Assembly: GCA_035276765.1 (NCBI GenBank)
Contig: DATELH010000002.1
Coordinates: 186,001 to 250,000 of the forward strand
DNA length: 64,000 nucleotides
Reading direction: 5' to 3'
Source: DATASD01 sp035276765
GTDB lineage: Bacteria; Patescibacteriota; Saccharimonadia; Saccharimonadales; UBA4665
Positions 7,427 through 15,651 of this stretch are shown in pieces. A program made the translations under genes and the position numbers. The notes under the pieces were generated by a model. The model searched no databases, had not been told where the DNA came from, and was given only the letters and a program-made list of their open reading frames with translations. The stretch's first letter is position 1. Every line of letters begins with the position of its first letter.

Positions 7427-9208
7427 ATGAAAGAGCTTACCCGCATTTTTAGGTTCACAAAGTCGCTGTGGCCATACTATGTGGGCGTGTCGGCGTTTTC
7501 GATCTTGGTGGCCGCCGCTAGCCAGGTGCAGCCGCTGTTGACCAAGCCGGCCATCGACGAAATGACCAAGCTCATTGGTGGTCAGCACGCCAATGTTAAG
7601 CTGGTTGCCATTCTGGCTATCCTCATTTTTGCGGCAGACTTGGCCGGGACGCTTTTTGCGAACATCGGCGGCTTTATTGGCGACATGCTTTCAGCCAAGC
7701 TGCAGCGTTTCATGAGCCTGCGCTACTACGAACACTTGCTGAGTTTGCCGCAGCGGTACTTCGATACCGAGCTGAGCGGCAAGATCATCAACCGTATGAA
7801 CCGCGGTATTTCGCAGATCAGCACTTTTACGCAGGTGTTCAGCAACAACTTTTTGCAGTTTATTTTTAGTACGGTGTTTTCGCTGGCGATTATTGCGCAC
7901 TACAGCTGGGAAGTGGCACTGATGCTGTTTGCCCTGTACCCGATCTTTATTTTCCTGACCGGCAAAACCAGCAATAAGTGGCAAAACTACCAAAAGGAGA
8001 TCAACCAGGAGCAAGATGTCGCCACCGGGCGTTTTGCCGAGGCGATCGGCCAAGTGCGCGTGGTAAAAAGTTTTTTACAAGAAAAGCGTGAACTTAGCTT
8101 TTTCCACCACCGTTTTGACAAAATCGTCAATACAACGCGGCCGCAAAGTTTGTTCTGGCACAAGCAAGATGTATGGCGCCGGCTGGTACTCAACCTGATT
8201 TTCCTGGCTGTGTTTGTGTTTGTGTTTGTGGAGACGGCGCGCGGCCGCTACACAGTGGGCACGATGGTGCTGCTCATTCAGTACGCCATGCTCATCCGCA
8301 TCCCGATTTTCAGTATCAGCTTTTTGGTGGACAACACGCAGCGCGCCATTGCCAATACCAAAGATTATTTTGAGGTGATGGACGTGCGCCCGGAAATTAC
8401 CGACCGACCGGACGCTAAAAAACTCGTGACATCGCAAGCCGAGATCAGTTTTGAAAATGTTACTTTTGGCTACAAACACGACGAGCCGGTACTGCGCGAC
8501 ATCAACCTGACCATTAAGCCCGACACCAAGGTGGCGCTGGTGGGCGAAAGCGGCGAGGGCAAAACCACGCTTACCAATCTCGTACTTCGGCTGTACGAGG
8601 TGACAAAGGGCGCGGTGCGCATCGACGGCCAAGATATCAACGAGGTAACACAAGAAAGCCTGCGCAAAAATATTGGCATTGTGTTTCAGGAACCAGCGCT
8701 GTTTAGCGGGACGATCCGCGAAAACATCACCTATGCGAATCCGCATGCCAGCAAAGCGCAGGTGGTCGCAGCCGCCAAAGCCGCCAACGCGCACGAGTTC
8801 ATCCAAAAATTTGAAAAAGGCTACGACACCGAGATTGGTGAGCGCGGCTTGCGCCTAAGCGGCGGGCAAAAGCAGCGGTTGGCGATCGCGCGAGCTTTGC
8901 TCAAAGACGCGCCCATTCTCATTTTAGATGAAGCCACCAGCAGCCTGGATAGCAAGAGCGAGCAGATGGTGCAGGAGGCGCTTGAACGGCTCATGAAGGG
9001 GCGCACGACGCTCATCATTGCCCACCGCTTGAGCACCATCCAGAATGTTGACCAGATCATCACTCTGCGTGGCGGACGGGTGGACGAAATCGGCTCGCCA
9101 GAGGAGCTTAGCAAGTCGGACGGCATTTATGCACAGCTACTCAAATTGCAGCAGGGCCACACTACTACCGATAAGAAGAAACTGAAGGAATACGAAATTG
9201 CCGGCTAG
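7427..9208 (+). CDS. ABC exporter, fused permease and ATPase
   Basis: A 593-residue half-transporter of the MsbA/LmrA type. Residues 1-320 hold the six-helix export domain, including the coupling region ELSGKIINRMNRGI. The ATPase domain covers about 340-580. It shows Walker A GESGEGKTT, Q-loop FQEPALFSG, signature LSGGQKQRLAIARALL, Walker B ILILDEATSSLD and switch histidine IIAHRLS. It works as a dimer in the cytoplasmic membrane; lipid, peptide or drug could be the cargo. It begins 7 nt after pheT with a weak ribosome site (TTGCC only), so it is probably read through from the pheS operon. Confidence 0.9.
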   Translation: MKELTRIFRFTKSLWPYYVGVSAFSILVAAASQVQPLLTKPAIDEMTKLIGGQHANVKLVAILAILIFAADLAGTLFANIGGFIGDMLSAKLQRFMSLRYYEHLLSLPQRYFDTELSGKIINRMNRGISQISTFTQVFSNNFLQFIFSTVFSLAIIAHYSWEVALMLFALYPIFIFLTGKTSNKWQNYQKEINQEQDVATGRFAEAIGQVRVVKSFLQEKRELSFFHHRFDKIVNTTRPQSLFWHKQDVWRRLVLNLIFLAVFVFVFVETARGRYTVGTMVLLIQYAMLIRIPIFSISFLVDNTQRAIANTKDYFEVMDVRPEITDRPDAKKLVTSQAEISFENVTFGYKHDEPVLRDINLTIKPDTKVALVGESGEGKTTLTNLVLRLYEVTKGAVRIDGQDINEVTQESLRKNIGIVFQEPALFSGTIRENITYANPHASKAQVVAAAKAANAHEFIQKFEKGYDTEIGERGLRLSGGQKQRLAIARALLKDAPILILDEATSSLDSKSEQMVQEALERLMKGRTTLIIAHRLSTIQNVDQIITLRGGRVDEIGSPEELSKSDGIYAQLLKLQQGHTTTDKKKLKEYEIAG

Positions 9209-9227
9209 CCAGCGAGCGATTGTGTCG

Positions 9228-9233
9228 TATAAT
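9228..9233 (+). promoter_or_regulatory. -10 box of the Nudix gene
   Basis: TATAAT ends 7 nt before the ATG at 9241. An earlier in-frame ATG at 9232 lies inside the box and is therefore rejected as the start. Confidence 0.6.
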
Positions 9234-9240
9234 GAAACCT

Positions 9241-9723
9241 ATGCGTAGAGCGGTGCGAGCGATTATTATTCGCGACGATGACTTGTTGGTCATGCGGCGC
9301 AACAAGTTTGGGCAGGAGTACTACACTTTGGTTGGCGGTGGCATCCAGGTTGGCGAAACGCCGGAGCAAGCCTTGCATCGGGAGGTGGCCGAAGAATCAA
9401 GCCTGCGCGTATTGTCCGAACGGCTAGTGTACATTGAGGAGGCTGGCGACCCATTCGGCATACAGTACATTTACCTATGCGAATATGCCGGACATGGCCA
9501 ACCGCGGTTGGCAGCGGATTCCGAAGAGATGAGCATCAACCAGCTAGGCCAAAACATCCATGAGCCGCTATGGATGCCGCTGGCGATGTTGCCGAAGATT
9601 ACTTTGCGTTCCGAGGCGCTCAAACATGCGCTCCTCGACGCGCTCAAGCACGGTTTTCCCAAACAGCCCGAACACATCAATCCGGATAAGTACCATCATG
9701 CAATTCATAAACAGAGGAGTTAG
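9241..9723 (+). CDS. Nudix hydrolase
   Basis: A 160-residue protein with a Nudix box: GGGIQVGETPEQALHREVAEES. The acidic REVAEE helix is intact, but the box glycine after EE is Ser. Nudix enzymes cleave nucleoside diphosphates linked to another moiety; the substrate here is unknown. The chosen ATG gives a leaderless mRNA. A 2-nt gap separates it from the FKBP gene, whose ribosome site (GAGG) lies in the last Nudix codons, so the two are likely co-transcribed. Confidence 0.82.
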   Translation: MRRAVRAIIIRDDDLLVMRRNKFGQEYYTLVGGGIQVGETPEQALHREVAEESSLRVLSERLVYIEEAGDPFGIQYIYLCEYAGHGQPRLAADSEEMSINQLGQNIHEPLWMPLAMLPKITLRSEALKHALLDALKHGFPKQPEHINPDKYHHAIHKQRS

Positions 9724-9725
9724 TT

Positions 9726-10262
9726 ATGGCGCGGAAGCGTGAAAGAATATTTGCTTTAGTGGGAGCGATTTTGTTTTTGACGTCGTCGTTAGGCTTGAGT
9801 GTGGCGGTGATTTGGGGCATGTACCAAGATAACCACAACAAAAATAACAACACAGCACAAACGGCAACGCAAAACAACAAAAACAAGCTGGCAGGCACGC
9901 AGTTGCAGAACTTTACGCCTACCGGCAGCGTACCAGCGCTCGAAGCTACCGATACCAAACCAGGGAGCGGCGCCGAAGTAAAAGCTGGCGACACCGTAAC
10001 CGTTGACTACACGGGCGCTGTGGCTGCCACTGGCACGGTTTTCCAAAGTTCTTACGATACGGGCCAGCCGGCAACTTTTAGTCTGAGCCAAGTCATTCCC
10101 GGCTGGACCGAGGGCATTCCCGGCATGAAGGTGGGCGGCACGCGGCGCTTGCTGATTCCGGCCGCAAAAGCTTATGGCGCAAATCCGCCGCAAGGCTCAA
10201 ACATTCCGGCAAATGCCGACCTGGTGTTCGATGTGACACTAGAGTCAATTGGCGCGCATTAG
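9726..10262 (+). CDS. Membrane-anchored FKBP-type peptidyl-prolyl isomerase
   Basis: The 178-residue protein has a basic N-terminus and one hydrophobic helix (about residues 8-31). An Asn/Gln/Thr-rich linker (about 35-60) follows, then an FKBP domain. FKBP landmarks are VDYTG (93-97), VIPGWTEG (123-130), RRLLIPAAKAYG (140-151) and the final strand LVFDVTLESI. It should accelerate proline cis-trans isomerisation of proteins on the outer face of the membrane, tethered as a lipoprotein-like or single-pass protein. The low-complexity linker is typical of surface folding factors in Gram-positive-like cells. Confidence 0.9.
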   Translation: MARKRERIFALVGAILFLTSSLGLSVAVIWGMYQDNHNKNNNTAQTATQNNKNKLAGTQLQNFTPTGSVPALEATDTKPGSGAEVKAGDTVTVDYTGAVAATGTVFQSSYDTGQPATFSLSQVIPGWTEGIPGMKVGGTRRLLIPAAKAYGANPPQGSNIPANADLVFDVTLESIGAH

Positions 10263-10288
10263 CGTAAAAAACACAATATATAGCGCTC

Positions 10289-10317
10289 TTGCTTATGAGC
10301 GGGACGCCATATACAAT
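10289..10317 (+). promoter_or_regulatory. Promoter of the glutaredoxin-trxB pair
   Basis: TTGCTT (10289-10294), a 17-nt spacer, then TACAAT (10312-10317). A 7-nt inverted repeat (GCTTATG around 10291 and CATAAGC around 10322) flanks the spacer and -10 and could be an operator. The sequence TACAATAAAAGC recurs at other promoters in the window. Confidence 0.65.
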
Positions 10318-10354
10318 AAAAGCATAAGCGAAAAACAATAACGAGGGTAACGGT

Positions 10355-10603
10355 ATGGTCAAAAACATCACTATTTTTACACGCACAACTTGCGCCTATT
10401 GTCCGATGGTCAAGAAGTGGCTGAACGCAAAAGGGTTCGAGTATGATGTGGTTAATCTGGACGAACACCCGGAACGCCAAGCCGAGGCAATCGAGCTCAG
10501 CGGTGCCTTCACCGTACCTGTTACCGTCATTACCAAACAAGATGACGCCCGCGAAGTTGTTGTCGGCTTTAATTTGGCGAAACTTGCCCCGGCAGTCGCC
10601 TAA
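10355..10603 (+). CDS. Glutaredoxin-like (NrdH-type) protein
   Basis: A 82-residue thioredoxin-fold protein with active site TTCAYCPMVK (Cys13, Cys16) and the cis-proline motif TVPVTVI. Its size and partner fit NrdH-redoxins, which take electrons from thioredoxin reductase rather than glutathione and pass them to ribonucleotide reductase or other disulphides. The gene is followed after 9 nt by trxB, which supports that pairing. A leader of about 30 nt with a GAGGG ribosome site precedes the ATG. Confidence 0.82.
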   Translation: MVKNITIFTRTTCAYCPMVKKWLNAKGFEYDVVNLDEHPERQAEAIELSGAFTVPVTVITKQDDAREVVVGFNLAKLAPAVA

Positions 10604-10612
10604 GAGGTAACT

Positions 10613-11626
10613 ATGGCAGATACAAAACCCAGAGTACGCGACGTTATTATGATTGGCGCTGGCCCGGCAGCTTTAAGCGCGGCCATTTACACTACGCGCG
10701 AAGACATCGAAACATTGTTATTTGAACGTGGCGTGGTCGGCGGCCTTGCGGCCGTAACCGACTGGGTCGATAACTACCCAGGCTTTCCGGAAGGCGTGGC
10801 CGGTCTCGACCTGGCAGAAGGCCTGCGCAAACAGGCTGAGCGCTTTGGCGCAGAGATTGAACTGGGCGAAGTCACTAAAATCACCGATGAGGGCGACTAC
10901 AAACGTCTGGAAACTACCAGCGGCGACATGCTTGCAAAAGCCGTGCTCATTGCCACCGGAAGCGATTACAAAAAGATTAACGTGCCTGGCGAACAAGAGT
11001 ATTACGCCCGTGGTGTGCACTACTGCGCCACTTGCGATGGCGCGTTTTACCGCGACAAGCGCTTGGTGGTAGTGGGTGGCGGCAACTCCGCCGTGCAAGA
11101 GGCGATGTTCCTCACGCGCTTTGCTTCGCATATCGACCTGTTGGTGCGTGGCGACGGCTTTCGTGCTTCCGAAGTTTTGCAACACGAACTCGAAAAGCAT
11201 AAAGACAAAATTACGGTGCACTTTAACACCACAACAGACGAAATCGTGGGCGAAAACAACCTGGTAGTAAAAGTTGTGGGCACCGACAAGACCACTGGTA
11301 AAAAGGTAGAATTTCCCACCGACGGCGTGTTCGTGTTCGTCGGCCTCAAGCCAAACAGCGAGTTTTTAAAGACATCGGGCATCGAACTCGACGACATCGG
11401 CTTTGTAAAAACCGACGAACACTTGCAGACCAACATGAAGGGCGTATTTGCGGCTGGTGATATTCGCAGCGGCGCCACGATGCAAATCGCCAGCGCTAGC
11501 GGTGAAGGCGCCACGGCAGCACTCCTTATCCGCGAGTATCTCGACGGTTACCCGGCTGCGGCGGACGGCAAAGAGGTTGGCGTGGTAGCCAACGACAACG
11601 CACAGCAGGCCAATCCGGTGTACTAA
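10613..11626 (+). CDS. trxB: Thioredoxin reductase-like flavoprotein
   Basis: The 337-residue protein has the FAD site GAGPAALSAAIYTTRE (15-30), the redox pair CATC (138-141), the pyridine nucleotide fold VVVGGGNSAVQEA and the C-terminal FAD motif VFAAGDI. In E. coli TrxB the NADPH 2'-phosphate is held by HRRxxxR; here the equivalent is VRGDGFR (178-184), so one arginine is missing and coenzyme preference may differ. It probably reduces the adjacent glutaredoxin-like protein. Its TAA overlaps the stop codon of the convergent FNR-type gene. Confidence 0.9.
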   Translation: MADTKPRVRDVIMIGAGPAALSAAIYTTREDIETLLFERGVVGGLAAVTDWVDNYPGFPEGVAGLDLAEGLRKQAERFGAEIELGEVTKITDEGDYKRLETTSGDMLAKAVLIATGSDYKKINVPGEQEYYARGVHYCATCDGAFYRDKRLVVVGGGNSAVQEAMFLTRFASHIDLLVRGDGFRASEVLQHELEKHKDKITVHFNTTTDEIVGENNLVVKVVGTDKTTGKKVEFPTDGVFVFVGLKPNSEFLKTSGIELDDIGFVKTDEHLQTNMKGVFAAGDIRSGATMQIASASGEGATAALLIREYLDGYPAAADGKEVGVVANDNAQQANPVY

Positions 11627-12327
11627 AGCTGGGAATAGCCAGGGAAGTAATCAAGCACGATTTGGTATGGCTCGACGCTGTGCTGTTTGAGTTCGGCCAC
11701 GAGTGCCTCCACCATCGGCTCAGGACCGGAAAAGTAAAAAAGTTTGCCCTTGGAGTCGCCAGTAACTTCCAAAAGATGCCGTGCGTTTAAGTGTCCGGTG
11801 TGACCCTGCCAATCGCCATCGGGATTTGTAAGGATGGGTGAGGCGTGGAGCCCATAGGCTTCGAACAAGTTTGTAAATACAAGGTCTTTTGGGCGGCGTG
11901 CCGCGTATACTAACTGCAAAGGGCGTGACTCGCCGCGGGCATGCAGCCAGGCAATCATACTGCGTACCGGTGTTATGCCAATGCCGCCAACCACGAACAC
12001 GACAGGTACACGAGGATCTTTTGGAAGCACGAAATCGCCCATGGGTTCGGTCATGCCCAGTTGCGCGCCGGGTTTGAGTGCTCGCAACTGACGCTTAAAA
12101 CTGCTGCCGTCGCTTTGGGCGAACTTTGTTGTCATCGCCAAAAGCGGCTCGTCGGGCATCGAAGAAAGCGTGAACCAGCGGTGCTCGCCCCGCGCGTCAT
12201 GCCCGCCATGCGGCAAGTAAAATTCAGCATATTGCCCGGCCACATATTGCACTGGCTTTTCGGAGCGAAAGTAAAAGGTATAGATGCATGGTGCGATCTG
12301 CTCCCTATGGTCAAAAATAATATTCAT
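11623..12327 (-). CDS. FNR-type FAD/NAD(P)H oxidoreductase
   Basis: A 234-residue two-domain flavoprotein. The N-terminal beta barrel binds FAD through HRWFTLSSMP (R-x-Y/F-T/S motif) and the C-terminal domain binds NAD(P)H through VVGGIGITPVRSM and FYFSGPEPMVEAL. No [2Fe-2S] or cytochrome domain is attached, so the electron partner is a separate protein; ferredoxin or flavodoxin is plausible. It overlaps the upstream GDPD gene by 4 nt (ATGA), giving a two-gene operon on the minus strand. Confidence 0.85.
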   Translation of the reverse strand: MNIIFDHREQIAPCIYTFYFRSEKPVQYVAGQYAEFYLPHGGHDARGEHRWFTLSSMPDEPLLAMTTKFAQSDGSSFKRQLRALKPGAQLGMTEPMGDFVLPKDPRVPVVFVVGGIGITPVRSMIAWLHARGESRPLQLVYAARRPKDLVFTNLFEAYGLHASPILTNPDGDWQGHTGHLNARHLLEVTGDSKGKLFYFSGPEPMVEALVAELKQHSVEPYQIVLDYFPGYSQL

Positions 12328-12998
12328 CGCTGGCTTGTAAACCTCTCGGGGTGGTCGGTGATGAAGCCGGCCAGGCCACGTTTGCTCCAGCGCGCCGCTT
12401 TGACGGGGTCGTTTAGGGTGTAGGCATATAGTTCATAGCCGCGCCGGTGCATACTCGCTACAAAGCCGGTCCATAAAAATAACTGTTTCATGGCGATTCG
12501 ATTTGTGTGCACGGCCCGGGCTCGCCACATGGCTCGCACACCCGACCACGGCTCAATTACCACCTTTTTTATAGCTGGAAGGGCCGTATGGAGTGCCCGC
12601 AAAGTACGCTGGCTTTTCGAGCCCAGCCTAAAATCGAGCGGTTGCCAGCTGTCGTGCAGTAGATTTTGCAATACAGCTACCACTGGTGTGATAGGCACGT
12701 GCCGCTTCACCTCGATCATGACTGGCACGCGTTTGGCTACGAACTGCAATGCTTCTTCGAGGGTTGTGAGGTCGGGTTTAGTGTCGCGGAGTTCCTGTAG
12801 TGTATGGGCTCTGATGAGCATTTTGCCGCCAGCGCTCCGCAGGGATTTGTCGTGCACTAAAACTGGTACGCCATCTTTGGTGACGCGCACGTCGATTTCA
12901 ACTTCGTCCACATGCACGGCCAGCGCCTTTGCAAGTGCTGCGATGGTGTTTTCGGCGGCCAGTCCCCGGGCGCCGCGATGTCCGATAATTTTTGTCAT
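12324..12998 (-). CDS. Glycerophosphodiester phosphodiesterase family protein
   Basis: The 224-residue TIM-barrel protein has GDPD active-site segments: IIGHRGARGLAAENTIAAL near the N-terminus, VEIDVRVTKDGVPVLVHD with the metal-binding acids and histidine, MIEVKRH, and the C-terminal YTLND. The family cleaves glycerophosphodiesters to glycerol-3-phosphate and alcohol. There is no signal peptide, so cytosolic lipid headgroup recycling is inferred. I chose the ATG at 12998 because an AAGGGAAGG ribosome site lies just upstream and a TACACT box 12 nt upstream. Confidence 0.88.
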   Translation of the reverse strand: MTKIIGHRGARGLAAENTIAALAKALAVHVDEVEIDVRVTKDGVPVLVHDKSLRSAGGKMLIRAHTLQELRDTKPDLTTLEEALQFVAKRVPVMIEVKRHVPITPVVAVLQNLLHDSWQPLDFRLGSKSQRTLRALHTALPAIKKVVIEPWSGVRAMWRARAVHTNRIAMKQLFLWTGFVASMHRRGYELYAYTLNDPVKAARWSKRGLAGFITDHPERFTSQR

Positions 12999-13020
12999 AC
13001 CTTCCCTTAAAGTGTACAAT
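12992..13020. promoter_or_regulatory. Overlapping divergent promoters, GDPD and ppa
   Basis: For ppa, TTGTCA (12992-12997), 17 nt, TACAAT (13015-13020). On the minus strand TACACT occupies 13011-13016, so the two -10 boxes overlap within AGTGTACAAT. The ppa -35 covers the GDPD start codon. Polymerases on the two strands should exclude each other. Confidence 0.6.
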
Positions 13021-13063
13021 AAAGCCAAAACAACAAGCCACCAAACAAGAAGGAGTTTTTATA

Positions 13064-13603
13064 ATGGCCGACTTTAACCAAGTATTAACCCCGGGCGACT
13101 GGCAAAATGGCGCCGTCAATACTGTTGTTGAAATTTCCAAAGGCTCGATGCTCAAGGTTGAATGGGATCGGAAACGCGCCGCGTTCATGCTCGACCGCGT
13201 TGAGCCCAGCATTTTTGCCAAACCCTGCAACTACGGCTTCATCCCACAAACACTGGATGAAGATGGCGACGAGCTCGACACTTTGGTAGTTACCGACGAG
13301 CCTATCCCAACCGGCATTTGGCTGGAGGCAAAAGTGGTCGGTGTCTTAAACTTTGAGGACGACGGCGAAATGGACTACAAGATTGTCGTGGTGCCGGCCG
13401 ACGACCGCAACACCGGTGATGCAATCAGCTCACTCGACGATTTGGGCGAACGTTGGAAGCAAAAGATTGAACACCACTTCGCACACTACAAAGACCTCAA
13501 AAAACCTGGTACGACCAAAGTGTTGGGCTGGGGTGGCATCGACGAAGCCAAAAAAGTGATCGAGGAGTCGATCGAGCGCTGGAACAACCGCAGCGATGGC
13601 TAA
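13064..13603 (+). CDS. ppa: Inorganic pyrophosphatase, family I
   Basis: A 179-residue soluble enzyme that hydrolyses pyrophosphate and so drives biosynthesis. The family I signature DEDGDELDTLVV is present. So are the substrate-binding segments KVEWDRKRAAFMLDR, CNYGFIPQT and VPADDRN. A strong AAGGAG (13050-13055) precedes the ATG at 13064, which decides this start over an upstream in-frame ATG. The last codons overlap the next Nudix gene by 8 nt. Confidence 0.94.
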   Translation: MADFNQVLTPGDWQNGAVNTVVEISKGSMLKVEWDRKRAAFMLDRVEPSIFAKPCNYGFIPQTLDEDGDELDTLVVTDEPIPTGIWLEAKVVGVLNFEDDGEMDYKIVVVPADDRNTGDAISSLDDLGERWKQKIEHHFAHYKDLKKPGTTKVLGWGGIDEAKKVIEESIERWNNRSDG

Positions 13604-14042
13604 CGAACTTGTACCTACCATCGTTGTCGCCAAGGCGTTATTGCTGGACGCCAAAGGCAATACGTTGGTTTTGCGCCGGAGCGCCACGCACCCTACGCTG
13701 GCGCATAATCCAGATTTGCCGGGTGGGCAGGTGGATCTCGGCGAGCAGCCAGGCGAGGCTTGCGTGCGCGAAATTCTCGAGGAAACAGGCCTCCAAATGG
13801 CGCCAAAAGATTTAAAACTTCTGTATAGTGCAACGGAACTTTGGCGTGGCCAAAACTGGATCCGCTTGCTATTTGCGGCCAAACTTGACGGCACGCAGCC
13901 GCCCGTGACACTCAGCTGGGAACACTCCGAATACGCGTGGTTGCCACCAGAGGCCGTAGCCGAAATCGAAAAGCAGTATCACGGTTTTTATAACCAAGCC
14001 CTCACTTACATTCGCGAAAACCAACTGCTGAAAGCTCTGTAA
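13596..14042 (+). CDS. Nudix hydrolase
   Basis: A 148-residue protein with a complete Nudix box: GGQVDLGEQPGEACVREILEETGL (G-x5-E-x7-REVLEETGL type). The substrate is unknown; sequences such as VLRRSATHPTLAHNPDLPGG resemble the NUDIX enzymes that sanitise or recycle nucleotides. It overlaps ppa by 8 nt, a sensible pairing if the hydrolase releases pyrophosphate or mononucleotides that Ppa then removes. That functional link is inference. Confidence 0.85.
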   Translation: MANELVPTIVVAKALLLDAKGNTLVLRRSATHPTLAHNPDLPGGQVDLGEQPGEACVREILEETGLQMAPKDLKLLYSATELWRGQNWIRLLFAAKLDGTQPPVTLSWEHSEYAWLPPEAVAEIEKQYHGFYNQALTYIRENQLLKAL

Positions 14043-14047
14043 AAACA

Positions 14048-14076
14048 TTGCGTCTTGCTTCGGAATGCGCTTTAAT
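14048..14076 (+). promoter_or_regulatory. Promoter of gapA
   Basis: TTGCGT (14048-14053), a 17-nt spacer, TTTAAT (14071-14076). A leader of about 27 nt follows, with AAGGGGG as ribosome site just before the ATG at 14110. Confidence 0.55.
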
Positions 14077-14109
14077 AGAGGCAAAGCATAAGCAGTTTCA
14101 AGGGGGACT

Positions 14110-15153
14110 ATGAAAACACGGCTGGCAATTAACGGGTTTGGGCGAATTGGCCGGAACGCTTTCAAAATTGCTTTTGATCGGAACGACGTCGAGATCGTCG
14201 CGATCAACGATTTAACAGACACTAAAACGCTCGCATACTTGCTCAAACACGACAGTAACTACGGCACCTATGGTCCGGCGGTAAGTTCTGACGACGAAAA
14301 CATTATTGTGAACGACAAAAAAATCCGCGTACTTGCCGAAAAAGACCCGAGCGCATTGCCTTGGAAAGATTTGAATGTTGATGTGGTAATCGAATCGACC
14401 GGCTTCTTCGTGGAGCCCGACAAGGCCCGCGCGCACATTGCCGCTGGCGCCAAAAAAGTGGTTATTTCCGCACCGGCCAAGGGCGATAGTGCCAACACAG
14501 CCGAAACCATTGTGCTGGGCGTCAATGAAGACAAACTGGAGGGTTCGGGCGACGTCATTAGCAACGCGTCTTGCACAACGAACTGCATTACCCCGGTCGC
14601 AGCTGTAATGGAAAGCGTCTTTGGCGTAGACAAAATGATGATGACCACCATTCACAGCTATACTGCCAGCCAACACTTGCAAGATGGCCCGGGCAAAAAC
14701 TTTCGCGAAGACCGCGCCGGCGCGCAAAACATTGTGCCAACAACTACAGGCGCTTCGATCGCCGCCGCCAAGGCTTTGCCGGCACTGCAGGGCAAGTTTG
14801 GCGGGTTTGAAGTGCGCGTCCCAACCCCTGTTGTCTCGCTGGCCGATTTTGTAATCGTTACCAAACGCAACGTAACGGTTGACGAAATAAACGAGGCCTT
14901 CAAAAAGGCCGCTGCCGAGCCGTACTACCAGGGCATTTTGGATGTCACCGAAGAAGACCTTGTAAGCAGCGACTTTATTGGCAACAGCCACTCGGCGATT
15001 GTTGACTTGCACTGCACTGCTGTTGTGGGCGGAAATTTGGTAAAAGTTGCCGCCTGGTATGACAACGAATGGGGTTATAGCAACCGTTTGGTCGAGGTCT
15101 CGGCCGATGCAGGCCGCTTTTTGCACAAAACCGAATCGCACGATCACGAATAA
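14110..15153 (+). CDS. gapA: Glyceraldehyde-3-phosphate dehydrogenase
   Basis: The 347-residue enzyme oxidises glyceraldehyde-3-phosphate to 1,3-bisphosphoglycerate with NAD. It begins with the Rossmann motif INGFGRIGRNAFK. It carries the active site SNASCTTNCITP with catalytic Cys155, and the C-terminal WYDNEWGYSNRL. Length and order are normal. The strong purine ribosome site (AGGGGG) and good promoter suggest high expression. RpiB follows 12 nt after the stop and is probably co-transcribed, linking glycolysis with pentose phosphates. Confidence 0.97.
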   Translation: MKTRLAINGFGRIGRNAFKIAFDRNDVEIVAINDLTDTKTLAYLLKHDSNYGTYGPAVSSDDENIIVNDKKIRVLAEKDPSALPWKDLNVDVVIESTGFFVEPDKARAHIAAGAKKVVISAPAKGDSANTAETIVLGVNEDKLEGSGDVISNASCTTNCITPVAAVMESVFGVDKMMMTTIHSYTASQHLQDGPGKNFREDRAGAQNIVPTTTGASIAAAKALPALQGKFGGFEVRVPTPVVSLADFVIVTKRNVTVDEINEAFKKAAAEPYYQGILDVTEEDLVSSDFIGNSHSAIVDLHCTAVVGGNLVKVAAWYDNEWGYSNRLVEVSADAGRFLHKTESHDHE

Positions 15154-15165
15154 GAGGGGACGGGC

Positions 15166-15615
15166 ATGAAGATTTACCTCGGTGCCGATCACAACGGGTT
15201 TGCGCTCAAGCAAGAACTTATTGCTATGCTACAAAAATCTGGCCACGAAGTGATTGACGAGGGCGATGTTGCCTTGCAAACCGACGACGACTTTCCACAG
15301 TATGCCGCTAAAGTAGTTGGCGCTTTGCTGGCCGATGGCGGTGCCGATGCACGTGGCGTCCTTATTTGCGGGAGCGGCCAGGGCATGTGCATGGCCGCCA
15401 ACCGTTTCAAACGCATCCGTGCCAGTTTGGTTTGGGATGTTGCCGAAGCGCGCATGTCGCGCAACGACGATGACAGCAATGTACTTTGCCTACCTGCCCG
15501 GCTCTTAAAAACTTCTGAAGCCGAGGCTGTGGTGAACACTTGGCTCGCAACTCCGTTTGCGGGAGCGAGTCGTTTCAAGCGCCGCATCCAGCAGCTCGAC
15601 GACCTGCCGCTCTAA
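15166..15615 (+). CDS. rpiB: Ribose-5-phosphate isomerase B
   Basis: A 149-residue RpiB/LacAB-type isomerase that interconverts ribose-5-phosphate and ribulose-5-phosphate. The phosphate-binding start is YLGADHNGFALK, and the catalytic loop is VLICGSGQGMCMAANR with the conserved cysteine. The C-terminal segment SRNDDDSNVLCLPARLL is also typical. An AGAGGGGA ribosome site precedes the ATG. Within the codons at 15544-15569 an imperfect hairpin (CTCG/CGAG and CTCC/GGAG) is present; it may only reflect codon choice. Confidence 0.93.
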   Translation: MKIYLGADHNGFALKQELIAMLQKSGHEVIDEGDVALQTDDDFPQYAAKVVGALLADGGADARGVLICGSGQGMCMAANRFKRIRASLVWDVAEARMSRNDDDSNVLCLPARLLKTSEAEAVVNTWLATPFAGASRFKRRIQQLDDLPL

Positions 15616-15637
15616 CTGCCCAAGTGTGATCTTGTGT

Positions 15638-15643
15638 TATACT
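15638..15643 (+). promoter_or_regulatory. -10 box of the 149-residue unknown gene
   Basis: TATACT ends 8 nt before the ATG at 15652, which implies a leaderless mRNA. Confidence 0.6.
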
Positions 15644-15651
15644 AGCTCCTA

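Noticed and set aside
8205..8232. Short tandem TGTTTG repeats inside the ABC exporter gene
   Set aside because: It encodes a Val-Phe run in a membrane helix and is in frame; ordinary low-complexity coding.
14212..15213. Open frame of about 330 codons on the minus strand opposite gapA
   Set aside because: gapA on the other strand is complete with motifs, promoter and ribosome site. The opposite frame stays open only because of codon bias; its translation is rich in Phe, His, Val and Ala with no domain pattern.
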